A stretch of DNA of 64,000 nt. Source: Sclerotinia nivalis. Lineage: Eukaryota > Ascomycota > Leotiomycetes > Helotiales > Sclerotiniaceae. Shown here piece by piece: positions 1 to 10,389 of the stretch (within the stretch, counting starts at the first letter, position 1; each line of letters begins with the position of its first letter). Under the pieces are notes generated by a model that saw nothing but the letters and a program-made list of their open reading frames with translations, did no database searches and had not been told where the DNA came from. A program made the position numbers and the translations under genes. The stretch is taken from assembly GCA_029531795.1 (NCBI GenBank), contig JAPEIS010000001.1, positions 4,340,001 to 4,404,000 of the forward strand, read 5' to 3'.

Positions 1-284
1 AGGACTTCCTCCTCCCATCCAACGTTGTCTCCCAAGCCGACATTGGACGTCTCATCAACTCCTCTGAATTGCAATCCGTTATCCGTGCTGCTAAGGGATC
101 CGCGCTTACCAAGCGTGCTGGTGTTCAGAAGAAGAACCCATTGCTCAACAAGCAAGTTCTCTTGAGATTGAACCCATACGCTGCCGGATATTCGAAAGAG
201 AAGATCGGTACAAAGGGATTGGATGCCGGCAAGCCTGAGCGTATTAACAAGACTCAATACGCTGAGGTCTTGAAGGAGGATTAA
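1..284 (+). CDS. RPL4: 60S ribosomal protein uL4 (RPL4), 3' end only
   Basis: The frame beginning at base 3 is open from the window edge to TAA at 282-284 and encodes the C-terminal 93 residues of a uL4-type large-subunit ribosomal protein. Recognisable stretches are DFLLPSNVVSQADIGRLINS, then LLNKQVLLRLNPYAAGYSKE, then a Lys-rich tail ending in AEVLKED. uL4 lines the nascent-peptide exit tunnel of the 60S subunit; this part is the eukaryote-specific C-terminal extension that runs over the subunit surface. The gene starts outside the window, so start, introns and promoter cannot be judged. No stop or frameshift is seen. It is the nearest intact neighbour of the decayed permease to its right, which lies on the opposite strand and is tail-to-tail with it. 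Confidence 0.93.
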   Translation, partial: DFLLPSNVVSQADIGRLINSSELQSVIRAAKGSALTKRAGVQKKNPLLNKQVLLRLNPYAAGYSKEKIGTKGLDAGKPERINKTQYAEVLKED

Positions 285-718
285 GCTGTTGTGATTGTTT
301 TTGTTTTCAAATATTCAATGAGGGATGGGACATTGTAGGCGCTTATGATAGCTTGATGGCTTCAAGCGGAGGTCTTCATAAGTAATGAAAAATATTACGG
401 ACGCCTAAATCAAAAAATGATACCTTTATCTCTCTTGCTTAATACTTCTCTTGTGATATATGCAATGATATCTGCTAGCCACCCCGTATTCAACCTATCT
501 TGGGCAAGTCCACGAAGCAGGTGCCGAATGTAACATTTTCCCTCCCGCCTCTCTGGTGCTTCCAAGCAGTTTGGCCCATCATAATTTTTCAACAACAGCC
601 ATCAGACTCATAAATTTCCTTTCTCCCCACAGCCTCCACCGTACCCAGAACAAAACCCCCAGCGTCCTCCTACATAACCTCTCCCGTTTTCCCTCGGTCT
701 TCTCCCTCCCACCTTTCT
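285..718. other. Intergenic, 3' flank of RPL4
   Basis: No gene seen. It holds the presumed 3' UTR of the ribosomal protein gene and a pyrimidine-rich stretch around 600-760 that merges into the tail of the permease relic. Confidence 0.5.
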
Positions 719-2440
719 TCACCCTCTCCCCCTCCAAAAACTCTTTTTCTCCCAATCAATCCTCTCCTTTCCCCCAAATATATTCGCATACCGTGATATC
801 ACCCTCCGACTTCCCGTCTTATATTCATAACCAAGTATCATGGCTAAATATATGAGGATTGGGATATAGTCTACTATTAGATTTGGCCAGTTTATTCCTC
901 CTCTCGTTCCGTTTACTGAGGTCTCTGCGCTCTCCATAGCGAATGTATTCAACAGAATATTAGAGCGCATAATAAGGCTTTGAGGCGGAAGGGGGGAACG
1001 TATACGAGTTGGGTGCCGGTCATGTTTTGGGCTTGTCGGGCTCAGAGGAAGAAGATGTGGCTTACTAGTATACTGATCTAGATTAAGATGCCGAAGATGG
1101 TTACCATTAAGGTTGTGAGAGTTAGAACTCGTAGTCTTTGGAAGAGGGTTATTTGAAAGGAAATGCGGAAGTAAAAGGCATCGAGAAACTGATAGTATAT
1201 CAATTGTGGACTTGGGATTGGGCCAGAAGCAAAACATTGAGGACCAGGTCGATCTTACGACTTGTGAAATAGTGGAGCATTTGAAAAGTATTGATACGTC
1301 CAGATATATATGCAATTGTACAAAGGGCAGAACTTAGCTCGAGTGCATAAATCGGCACCCCGCGAGGCTCGGCGCGAGAAAAAATGGAAGGGACATTGTG
1401 TTCGATGGAGAGGGAGTGCAAAGTAAAATTTGAGTCACTATATAGAAATCGGAGTTTGCCTGAAAAAGTTAAAATTAGGATATAGGCTTATGAGAGAAGG
1501 GAGAGCGGGAATAGAGCAAGTTTTTCGGCGACAACGGAAAGGAAGGCGTTGGCGTTCACGCCGTGGGTGGAGGCGGTAGCAGCACTCAGGGGGCCAGGGG
1601 GGGTGCTAGGGGATATTGCGCCCAAAAGGAGAATGGGGACGATGTAGACAAGAAGGACACGGGAGAAGGTTGCCCAAACAGCGCTTGGAATGGCTCGACG
1701 AGGGTTTTCCGCTTCTCCCACAGTGACGGCGACGGATTCTGCTTCGAGGAAGAAGAGGCAGTACCTGACCTTACGCACCAGAAGCCGAGAAATTTACCTT
1801 AGATCCAGCTGAATGTTTGTCAGCCTAGGCCGTGCGAATTATTGGGTATATATAAGAAGAATGGCTTTGCAGATATCACAAACGTTCTATGTAAGGGGCA
1901 AAAGCTCCAGGACTTTTTCAAGATCGAAAGCCCTTGAGTACCAAAACCATGAAGATAAGTTCAATCATGATAACTTTTGAACTCGAAAGCGCGAATTCCA
2001 ATTCTCTAAATATGCCAACGTCGAAGTGGTTGATGGCAACTATGGCAATGAGAATTATAGTAACATAATTAGCTGCGTTGGATCCAGGTCCGTCATATCC
2101 ATTTTCCTCAAAGAAGGGCTGTAAAACTAGTACTGATGCTATAATTTTGAAGAGATAATTCCAACCTAGAGCAAACTACAAAGCAGTATCAACAAAGCGA
2201 ATGGTAAACGCGGTGAATCCGGATGGTAGTGAAAACCGAGTCGCCGTTTTTCCCATGCCAGTCATTACTGTATAACATAAAACTCACACGATCGTATATC
2301 TGAATAACATCAATCCCGGACCAACTCGTGCCAGAGTAGGATTTCTTTCTCCCTTAATCACTCTTTTTCCAATGAAGTTGATATATTTGTCATACTCATG
2401 TATTCACATTCAAGCCCGTTTCAAGGGCTCCGTCAAGTTG
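719..2440 (-). pseudogene. Decayed amino-acid permease (APC superfamily, fungal AAT type)
   Basis: Reading leftward on the minus strand, permease blocks appear in the correct order but in different frames and broken by stops. About 2340-2260 reads LARVGPG then CYTVMTGMG (first helices). About 2230-1980 reads RFVDTAL-stop-FALGWNYLFK, NYVTIILIAIVAINHFDVG and FRELEFALSSSKVI. About 1760-1600 reads AVTVGEAENPRRAIPSAV and RVLLVYIVPILLLG. About 1420-1300 reads RAEPRGVPIYALELSSALC. About 930-730 reads NLIVDYIPILIYLAMILGYE and GGKERID, the usual C-terminal end. The span (about 1.7 kb) matches a full-length permease of roughly 560 residues, so this is an inactivated whole gene and not a domain fragment. 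Intact members move amino acids across the plasma membrane with protons. The far N-terminal segment is the least certain part, and the exact ends are approximate. Confidence 0.72.
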
Positions 2441-2955
2441 AACCATCTCACCCTTTTCATCTAGATTCCACTCCCCCTCAAGGTCCCATCGTCAATCATT
2501 ACGCACATCTTTTTAGAATTGCTATTTCTCTTTTTTCATCGTTCTTTACTAAACCAAAAAGAATTTGAAGAAATGGTTCAATCTTGTCTATTAGGGATAC
2601 TATGAGTGGACCCGTATGTGGTTCGAAAATAACTTGGTAGAGTTTGCAGCTACCTTTTGGAAGAAGGCCATGACCGGGCCCTAGCACCAGGGGTGAGGTA
2701 AATGCACCCAGCCTCGGAGGACCTTGCATATTCATGACACTGTTCTAGGAAATCAGAACAATACCAGAACAAACTTAAAAAAATGCAAATCTTGGGATAT
2801 GAAAGGGAGGAGAGGTCATTTCTTTCCTGAGTTTTGTACCTCATCATCCTTCACTGAACTTCAATCTCAACACAACAAGACTGATATTCACGAACGATAT
2901 TCAACCTTACAACATCACACATAACACATCCATCACCAAGAAGCAACAAGTCAAC
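2441..2955. other. Intergenic, probable leader of the small gene at 2956
   Basis: No gene seen. The last 100 bases (about 2860-2955) are rich in CA, AAC and CAACA triplets, as is typical of fungal 5' leaders just before a start codon. Confidence 0.4.
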
Positions 2956-3177
2956 ATGAATAACTTAATGCCGGTAATCGTGTTGGTGCAAGCACTCCTC
3001 TTCGCTGCCACAGTGGCCCTGTTTCGTAAGTGGATGCAAGACACACCACAGCCAAGGGCGGAAGATGCACCTGAGACAGGTGTTATCATCTGTACTCACC
3101 ATTACATCTTCGTTGAGCTACCCGAGCCAGACGCCATCAACCAGCCTTCGACAGAGACTGAATCAAGAACGGATTGA
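2956..3177 (+). CDS. Small predicted single-pass membrane protein, 73 aa
   Basis: I do not recognise a family. The frame encodes 73 residues: an N-terminal hydrophobic segment at about residues 4-23 (LMPVIVLVQALLFAATVALF) followed by a Lys/Trp/Gln-containing boundary and a mostly polar, acidic and Pro-rich tail. This would suit a signal anchor or a small inner-membrane or ER protein. The start is favoured because the ATG sits in a good fungal context (AAGTCAACATGAAT) after an unstructured CA-rich leader. No intron is needed. There is no homology evidence, so a chance open frame remains possible. A stop follows directly, and the downstream kilobase is empty. Confidence 0.4.
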   Translation: MNNLMPVIVLVQALLFAATVALFRKWMQDTPQPRAEDAPETGVIICTHHYIFVELPEPDAINQPSTETESRTD

Positions 3178-4185
3178 GTGAGAGGCGGCTATTGGGTGGT
3201 GTGCCGAGTAGAAGGTGCGAAGTGATCATTTCAATTGTCGAGAGCAACAAGAAAAGCCTTAGGGGAACAAAAACTGGACGAACAGTTGCGCTCCCTGGAC
3301 AATACTTCTTTCATTTGCTAAATACTTTCATTTTTCATATCAAAGAACAAAAAGCTCCCCATTCGGAGTGAAATTAAAAACATATTGACCGAACTAATAA
3401 GATTGCCGAATTTGCCTATGTAAAGTGACCGCTGTAACATCTGTGATATTCCCATTTACCTGATAAAGTGCTCATGAAATTAGCATCACTAACAACCGCA
3501 GATCTAAATCCCCAGACTAATTAGGCTATGATCCTAAGAAAAGGACACATAAACCAATGGAGAAGATATAAGGCAGCCCCAGGCATCAGTTAACCGCAAC
3601 TTTCCAAACATTTTATGAGTATACTATGAGTACATGTTTGTATGAAGAGTTCTCATATCTCCTATGCAACATTCCCGCATACTGCTTGATAACTTTCCAT
3701 GGGAAGTCGAAACATACTCGAGTTATTCGCGTATTATAAACGAACCCCTCTGACAATTTTTGAAATTCATAAATGATGGATGATATGACTGACTATGTAG
3801 ACCTTAATATTCAGACCAAGCTTAGTAGATTATCTTTTTCATTGCCGAGCGCTCCCGATTCCTTTGTCTGCGACTGAGCATTGTTACAAAAACAAAGGAA
3901 TCGAGACAGGCAAGGAACAAGCCATTGTTCCTTCATGGGAGAACATAGGGAACAGAAAATGCAAAGAAATACACAGAACAGTCCAAAGTGTTCATAACTG
4001 CAAGAACAACTCCTCACGATGCCTATAAATGTAGTCTTATTATCCACAATATGTCTCTCCATCCACTCCAGTCCAGACTCATCAACACTCCAACATCAAA
4101 GCTTCCGACAACAACGCCAACCAAAGCTCAACATCGTCTTTAATTTCAGTCCATATCACAGAAAAACTTCCGATCAACCAGCAAG
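3178..4185. other. Intergenic
   Basis: No gene I can support. AT-rich sequence fills most of it. From about 4050 it becomes rich in CAACA and CTCCA motifs that look like the 5' leader of the gene starting at 4186. Confidence 0.4.
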
Positions 4186-4539
4186 ATGTGCATTCACAAA
4201 CGCATGATCTTCACTCAGTGCGGTCATAGCCGCTGGGGCAAGGAATTAAAAGCCTGTGACCAGGAACTCGCCTTTCATATATCTCCAAACACATCCATCT
4301 CTTGCGACACAATGTATTCTCATCCAATGCATACTGTCAAGATCAATCAGCTTTGCAAGGTATGTGTAATCAAGAGAGATAATACGGATAGAACTGCAGA
4401 AAAATTGAAGCAGGCATTGAAGGATATCAGAGAAAGTGTTGAGAGAATGGAGAAGATACAAGCAATGTTTGTGACTGAAAAGAAAACATCGGTTGATGCC
4501 GATTTTGACGATGTGGAGGCCTTGGAATCATGGGATTAA
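4186..4539 (+). CDS. Small Cys/His-rich protein with C-terminal coiled coil, 117 aa
   Basis: A single-exon frame of 117 residues starting MCIHKRMIFTQCGHSRWGKE. Cys12-Gly-His14, Cys24, Cys40 and the pair Cys57-x-x-Cys60 resemble the spacing in small fungal proteins that begin with a C-x-H motif and are thought to bind zinc; that function is inference. Residues about 69-95 are Lys/Glu/Leu rich and should form a short coiled coil, and the tail is acidic, ending in ESWD. The ATG context (CAGCAAGATGTGC) and the CA-rich leader support this start. The stop codon lies in the first unit of a 37-bp tandem duplication (4524-4597), so the C-terminus may have changed recently. No signal peptide is seen. 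The gene lies about 350 bases left of the transposon end. Confidence 0.6.
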   Translation: MCIHKRMIFTQCGHSRWGKELKACDQELAFHISPNTSISCDTMYSHPMHTVKINQLCKVCVIKRDNTDRTAEKLKQALKDIRESVERMEKIQAMFVTEKKTSVDADFDDVEALESWD

Positions 4540-4597
4540 GTCAGATTTCTGGTAGGTCTCGGAATCATGAAATTCAGTCAGATCTCTGGTAGATCTT
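4524..4597 (+). repeat. 37-bp imperfect tandem duplication across a stop codon
   Basis: Two adjacent 37-base units, 4524-4560 and 4561-4597, both begin GGAATCATG and both contain a GTCAGAT-TCTGGTAG core, with six mismatches between them by eye. The first unit contains the last codons and the stop of the Cys/His-rich gene; the second lies in its 3' flank. Confidence 0.75.
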
Positions 4598-4895
4598 GTA
4601 AGATAGAGGAGGAGGGTCGACCACCGCAAGTCCGATGTTTTGCTGAGCAATACAAAATACATTGAAAAACAGAAATAGAAAGTCCAAGAAAACGATATAA
4701 TGCCAAAATGAATATAAGAGTGAAGTAAACGTAACACGGAACGTGAGACAAATGAGCAACATGAATACGCTGAAGACTCACTATCAGCCACTTGCTAAGG
4801 GAAAGTGTCTGGACATGAGAATTGAAAAGCCCACCTGTGGAATTTCACATGATTCGTACCCAATCTGTATTAGAGCTTGCGCTGATATGGTTGTA

Positions 4896-4941
4896 ACGTC
4901 CGTCCCTGCGTAGCGAGACGCACCCCGTCACGAAACAAATT
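4896..4941 (+). repeat. Left terminal inverted repeat of the transposon (46 bp)
   Basis: It begins ACGTCCGTCCCTGCGTA and ends with ACAAATT. It matches the reverse complement of 12736-12781 at 42 of 46 positions; three of the four differences are transitions. It is preceded by TA at 4894-4895. Confidence 0.9.
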
Positions 4942-5895
4942 ATAGATACTTCAAATTCAAGCGGCTCTAATTTTACGAAAGCATTGAATTATTTGTACTT
5001 TGTTGTTCTAAATATTTTATAAGTTTTTTTAGAATACTTCTAGCTTTTTGCTTTCGAAAATTTTCATCGTGTTATCGCCGCTCGTTTGAATCATGGATAA
5101 GCTTTTACTTTAGCACAATAGGACCTCTTTATTTGCATTATTATTATTAAGATCTTTCTTCATTTTGAATTTGTATAACGATTAGATATAAATTTTCACA
5201 TCTTATTACAATGCTGAGAAATAAGTGCAAGTTTTGTAATGGGTTAAAGTATGCTATTTTATATAGCGTTATCGCAAAAATGATACTTTTCCGATGAAGT
5301 AATTGAGGATATTAGTCAGCGATGGTGTAATTCTAGTAATCTCTGTAAAAAATGTAATGAAGTTTGTGATTGCTAAACACATGGTAATAGCACTTGTAGC
5401 TGGATACAATCTCGCCGGAGAATTCCGTTTCCCTGATATCCTATAAATAAAGTAAAAAGTGGCTGGTACAGAAATGGCCTACAATCTTAGATGTATTTAT
5501 AATTGTTTCGATTGTTTGATCTTTATTTATAGCATTTTATTGCTTTTTGATTTTAAAGAAGCCAGTATTTGAACAATAAAAAGCAAAGTTCTCTCAGAAT
5601 CCAGTTTGTATTGAACAAGGTCTCTATAAAATAAAGTGTTCTTCCCAATTTTTATTTTTTTGCCTTAGATATATAAATGGCTAATCAGATTACGCTACGA
5701 TATAGCCTCATTAGCAATGCTTGCGACGACGATTGTATATCTTTCTTATACCCAATTCTTCAATATCTCAATCTTTAAATTTTTTAACCTTCAAAATCTA
5801 GATCTTCAAATTGAAGTGTTTACGAAAATTTGTCGAATCAGCGATACAAATTATATTTGTTACAATAACGCTTACGAACCTTCAGTATATCTTTT
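4942..5895. other. AT-rich interior of the transposon, no gene
   Basis: Very AT-rich sequence between the left terminal repeat and the NLR pseudogene. I see no conserved coding segment; it may be the old promoter of the NLR gene. Confidence 0.5.
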
Positions 5896-8800
5896 ATACA
5901 TCTCTTGCAACGCAAACCTGATAGCGAAATCGTTTTTTGCGAACCGATCAGTGGCGAAGTCCCTCCTTATGCTATACTATTGTATACATGGGGATCAAAT
6001 GATGAGGAAGTTATTTTTGAGGATATTTTAAATGGTACTGGCGAGGTCAAGTCTGGCTATGAGAAAATCCGATTCTATAGAGAACAAGCTAGACAAGATG
6101 GACTAGAATACTTCTGGATCGATATTTGTTGTATCAATAAAGACGATGATGCTGAATTTTTACGATCTATCAATTCTATGTTTCATTGGTATTGCAATGC
6201 AGTTCGATGTTATATTTATTTGTCGGATATCTTTGGGTGTTTTGTTGGCGGTAACCATAAATGCATTCCGCGGCTATAGGAATCGGATTTCCGAAAAAGT
6301 AGATGGTTTATTCGAGGCTGGACATTTCAAGAGTTTCTTGCTTCAGTATCGGTCGAGTTTTTTTTTCGGGAATGTAGACGGCTTAGTGATAAGAGTTCTC
6401 TAATAACCCAAATTGGTAGGATAACTAATATTCCTTGTACAGCGTTTGAGGGACAATCGTTGTTTCGATTTAGCGTCGAAGAGCGATTGCGGTGGATATA
6501 ATACTGTCAGATTATACTGGTAGAAGATAAAGTGTATTCCTTATTAGGCATTTTCGATGTCTATATATTCTCTATCTATAGCAAAGGATTTGTATGTGTA
6601 TATGATCGGCTTCTAGATAAATTCCACAAGGTACAGAAATGCATCCAAGAATTATGTCTTTCTGATCTGTGTGACGATAAGAAGCGTATTGAAGAAATGA
6701 AAGGCGGTATACTACAAGATTCATATAATTGGATCTTGGAGAACTCCGAATTCCAACAATGGCGCAACGGTCAGCAAAACCGGCTACTTTGGATCAAGGG
6801 CGATTCTGGCAAAGACAAGACGATGCTACTCTACGGAGTTATCAACGAGCTAGAGAGGTTCAAAACCAAATCGGTTATTCTATCGTACTTCTTCTGCCAG
6901 GCTACAGACTCCCGAATTAATTATGCTATAACCGTCTTACGGGGTCTGATCTATTTGTTTGTTGATCAATAGCGGTTTCTCATCTTGTATATACGGACAA
7001 AGTATGATGAAACTAGTAAATCGCTTTTCGAGGATGCAAATGCCTGGATTGTGCTATCCGAGATCTTTATCAATATTTTGCAAGACCCGAGCTTAGATTA
7101 TGTATACTTAATAGTCGATGCGCTGGACGAATGCGTAACTGATTTGCCAAAATTGATGGAGTTCATTGTGCGGACTTCATCAATATCTCCTTGCATTAAG
7201 TGGGTTGTCTTCAGCCGTAATTGGCCAAATATCGAAAGGGCTTTCGATTTTGCGATACAAAATCTAAGGCTTTGTTTTGAGCTTAATGAAAAGTCCGTCT
7301 CTGCTGCTGTTACAGTATTTATCTAGTTTAAAGTGAAATGGCTAGCGATGCGAAACAAATACAGTAATGATATATAAGAAGCGATTCAGAAGTATTTAAT
7401 GTTAAACGCAAATGGTACTTTTCTTTGGGTAGCTTTGATCTACCAAGAGCTGTCCAATATTTCGGGATGGAAGGCTTTGCAGAAATTGATAGCATTTCTT
7501 CCCGGACTCGATGCCCTCTACCGGCGAATGTTAGATCAAATCATAGACTCAGAAGATGCTGAGTTATGTAAAAGTATACTGACTATCGTTTCGGCTGTAT
7601 ATCGGCCTATTACACTAAACGAACTGACGACTTTTGTGGATATACCTGATAGAGTTGCTGATGATTATGAAGCTCTATTAGAGATCATAGATCTTTGTGG
7701 CTCTTTTCTAATGATCCGAGAATGCACTGTATTCTTTGTTCATTAATCTGCTAAAGACTTTTTGATTGAAAAGGCATCTAAAGATATATTCCCTTTTATA
7801 ATGGAAAATATGTATAGCAAGATTTTTTCGCGATTATTGTAGGTTATGTCATTCGTACTTCGACATGACGTTTATAACCTATATGCTTCTGGAATCTCTA
7901 TCGATCAAATCAAACAACCCGATCCAAATCCATTAACATTAGTATGATACTTTTGTCTCTATTGGGTTGACTATCTTGTACACTCAAATATTGGAGGGAA
8001 CTCTGATAACGAAGTTAAAGATAGTGGCTCAATTTATAATTTTCTATCACAAAGTTTTCTTTACTGGCTAGAAGCATTTAGTCTTATAAAAAGCTTGCCA
8101 AATAGTATATTAATAATTAGGAAGCTTGAAGAATGGATAGATATAAGTTCCTGTATTATTTTAAGTAAGATTTGAAAATGGAATTAGATTATGTTTAGTT
8201 AATTTGGTAAAGGCAACCAAAGCCCTAATCTATATACATTTATAAATGATACAAAAAGGTTTGCTTTTTATAGTTGATCAATCATTGAGAAGACGTTCCT
8301 TCAAGTATATTGTTTAGTCTTTGTTTTCGCTCCTCAAAAGAGTATTGTCCGAATAACATTTAAAAAGGATATTCCGTCTTGGATTAAACAAAAGCCTATA
8401 GTAGAACCATATTGGAATGCGATGCTACAAACGCTTGAAGGCCATACAGGCTCCGTTTCTTCAGTCGCTTTTTCGCCTGATAGCAAGCAGGTCGTATCTG
8501 GATCTTATAATAATACAGTACAGCTTTGGGATACAGCGACAGGGCAACAAATTCAGCCAACACTTGAAGGCCATACAGACTCTGTTTACTTAGTCGCTTT
8601 TTCGTTTGATGGCAAGTAGGTTGTATCTGGATCTTATGATAATACAGTACGGCTTTGGGATACAGCGACAGGGCAACAAATTCAGCCAACACTTGAAGGC
8701 CATACAAGTTATGTTCATTCAGTCGCTTTTTCGTCTGATGGCAAGCAAATCGTATCTGGATCTTGGGATAAAACAGTACGGCTTTGGGATACAGCGACAG

Positions 8801-9342
8801 GGCAACAAATTCAGCCAACACTTAAAGGCCATACAAGTTACATTTCTTCAGTCGCTTTTTCGTTTGATAGCAAACAGGTTGTATCTGAATCTTGGGATAA
8901 TACAATACGGCTTTGGGATACAGCGATAGGGCAACAAATTCAGTCAACACTTGAAGATCATACAGACTCCATTTACTCAATCGCTTTTTCGCTTGATGGC
9001 AAGCAGGTCGTATCTGGATCTTATGATAATACAGTACGGCTTTGGGATACAGCGATAGGGCAACAAATTCAGCTAACATTTGAAGGCCATACAAGCTACG
9101 TTTCTTCAATCGCTTTTTCGCCTGATGGTAAGTAGGTCGTATCTGATTTAGATAATCCGATGTTGCTATATACTTTAGCCGTATCAGATGATTGGATTAC
9201 TAGAAATAGTACAAATATTCTTTAACTACTATCTGATTATCGTACAACAGTCACTATCATCTATCGTGATTCTGTTGTTTTAGTATAACCCTCTAGAAGA
9301 ATTTCTTTTTTTGGATTTTCATATAGATCAGAATTGCTGTAA
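5896..9342 (+). pseudogene. HET-NACHT-WD40 (HET-E-like NLR) pseudogene
   Basis: One frame (first base 5896) carries the whole architecture without a frameshift. The HET domain spans about 5896-6530 (PPYAILLYTWG, YEKIRFYREQA, YFWIDICCIN, RWFIRGWTFQE, VYSLLGIFDVY). The NACHT domain spans about 6640-7330, with a P-loop reading GDSGKDKT and Walker B YLIVDALDEC. A linker follows (NANGTFLWVALIYQELS, VYRPITLNELT, then SAKDFL). WD40 repeats start at 8434, and the end reads AVSDDWITRN then GFSYRSELL. Intact relatives such as HET-E of Podospora trigger cell death on heterokaryon or non-self recognition. In-frame stops are at 6277, 6499, 6970, 7324, 7375, 7744, 7840, 7945, 8164, 8275, 8617, 9133, 9223 and 9286. 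Family context implies most arose from CAG, CAA, CGA or TGG. The expected start codon reads ATA (5896-5898). The P-loop also lost a Gly (GKD in place of GKG). The gene is non-functional unless its transcripts are heavily edited, for which there is no evidence. Confidence 0.88.
8434..9150 (+). repeat. WD40 tandem array, 129-bp (43-aa) units
   Basis: Units start at exactly 129-base spacing: 8434, 8563, 8692, 8821, 8950 and 9079 (the last is cut short). Each encodes a 43-residue WD40 blade with the signature LEGHT, VAFS-D-K, VVSGS and LWDTATGQQIQ. Units are nearly identical at DNA level, and differences are largely C/T or G/A. Units 2 and 6 have TAG where the other four have CAG at the same codon. 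Confidence 0.9.
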
Positions 9343-10389
9343 TACAGGTTGCTCTGACAGTTAGTCATACGATATTGTAGGATCTACAGTAGATTCTACT
9401 ATAGCTGGCATAACATCGAAGGGCGTTACAACATCTATTCTATACCCTTTAGCTAGTTTGTTCAGTCTATGTATAATTCAATAGAGACCAGATAATACTG
9501 CATTGTGGTAATCACCACATAATGAATCTGATTACTGATAGGAATTATCAAGCGCTAAGCCTTTAGTTATAATATTATTGTAACGGCAGTGGTCTATTTC
9601 ATTAAGCTATTTATGATGACAAAAGAACGGTTAACCAGAATTATTCTAGTGTTAACGAAGCGCGGCTTGTACAAAAGACAAGGATGTACAAAAAGAACAT
9701 CGAGATCAGATCCTATTATAATAATCCTATACAGCTATTTTCCTCCCTACTAGTTTTGAATAGTAGAAGCTTAATAAGCTATCGGTCATTTTTAATTAAG
9801 GTGCTAATGATCAATACCGACAAAGGTGAAAGCAACATTAATTTTAGTATAGTATTCATAAATAGAATAATATTTTTCATATTATTCTTTTATTTATGCC
9901 TTAATAGTGTCTGTATAGTTAAGCAGTTTCCCCTAGAATAAGAAGTTTTTTTTCGATATCCAGCCCTCAAGCCAAAAAGAATTCCACCTTTGGAGTGGTG
10001 GATAGATCGCTTTCGAGTTTCGTGATGGTCTGATCATTTGATGACAGAATCTGTGAGGGTTGCAAGGGTGCCGAGAAGGGCACGTTATCAGTGCACTATA
10101 TCGTGATGACCTACTAAAGTCGTTGAGAGAAGCTCGGACAATGACAATAAAGCGATACCGCGGTGCACATCGCTTGCAGGCATAATGGAAAAATTATTGT
10201 AGAATAGAAACAGCATAGCAATGACGCCAAAGCTGTACCTATACAACTCATTCGTTATTTTAAAAATCGACACAGATTTCATTACGTCTGCTTTATGACA
10301 ATACTTCTCCAAGCCACCAGAAGCTTGTCTCAATTAAAGATCAATTCTATCAACTCTATCAAAACATCCTGCGACCGTCTCTTTGTCCG
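9343..10389. other. Interior of the transposon between NLR pseudogene and transposase
   Basis: AT-rich until about 9950, then more mixed. I see no conserved protein and no inner copy of the terminal repeat. The 10,000-10,389 part probably includes the transposase 3' flank. Confidence 0.45.

Noticed and set aside
8396..9109. Two repetitive minus-strand open frames (141 and 95 residues) across the WD40 array
   Set aside because: Antisense shadows of the 129-bp repeats; the repetition reflects the plus-strand WD40 units.
10088..10333. An 81-residue minus-strand open frame inside the transposon
   Set aside because: No recognisable motif; lies in the 3' flank of the transposase.
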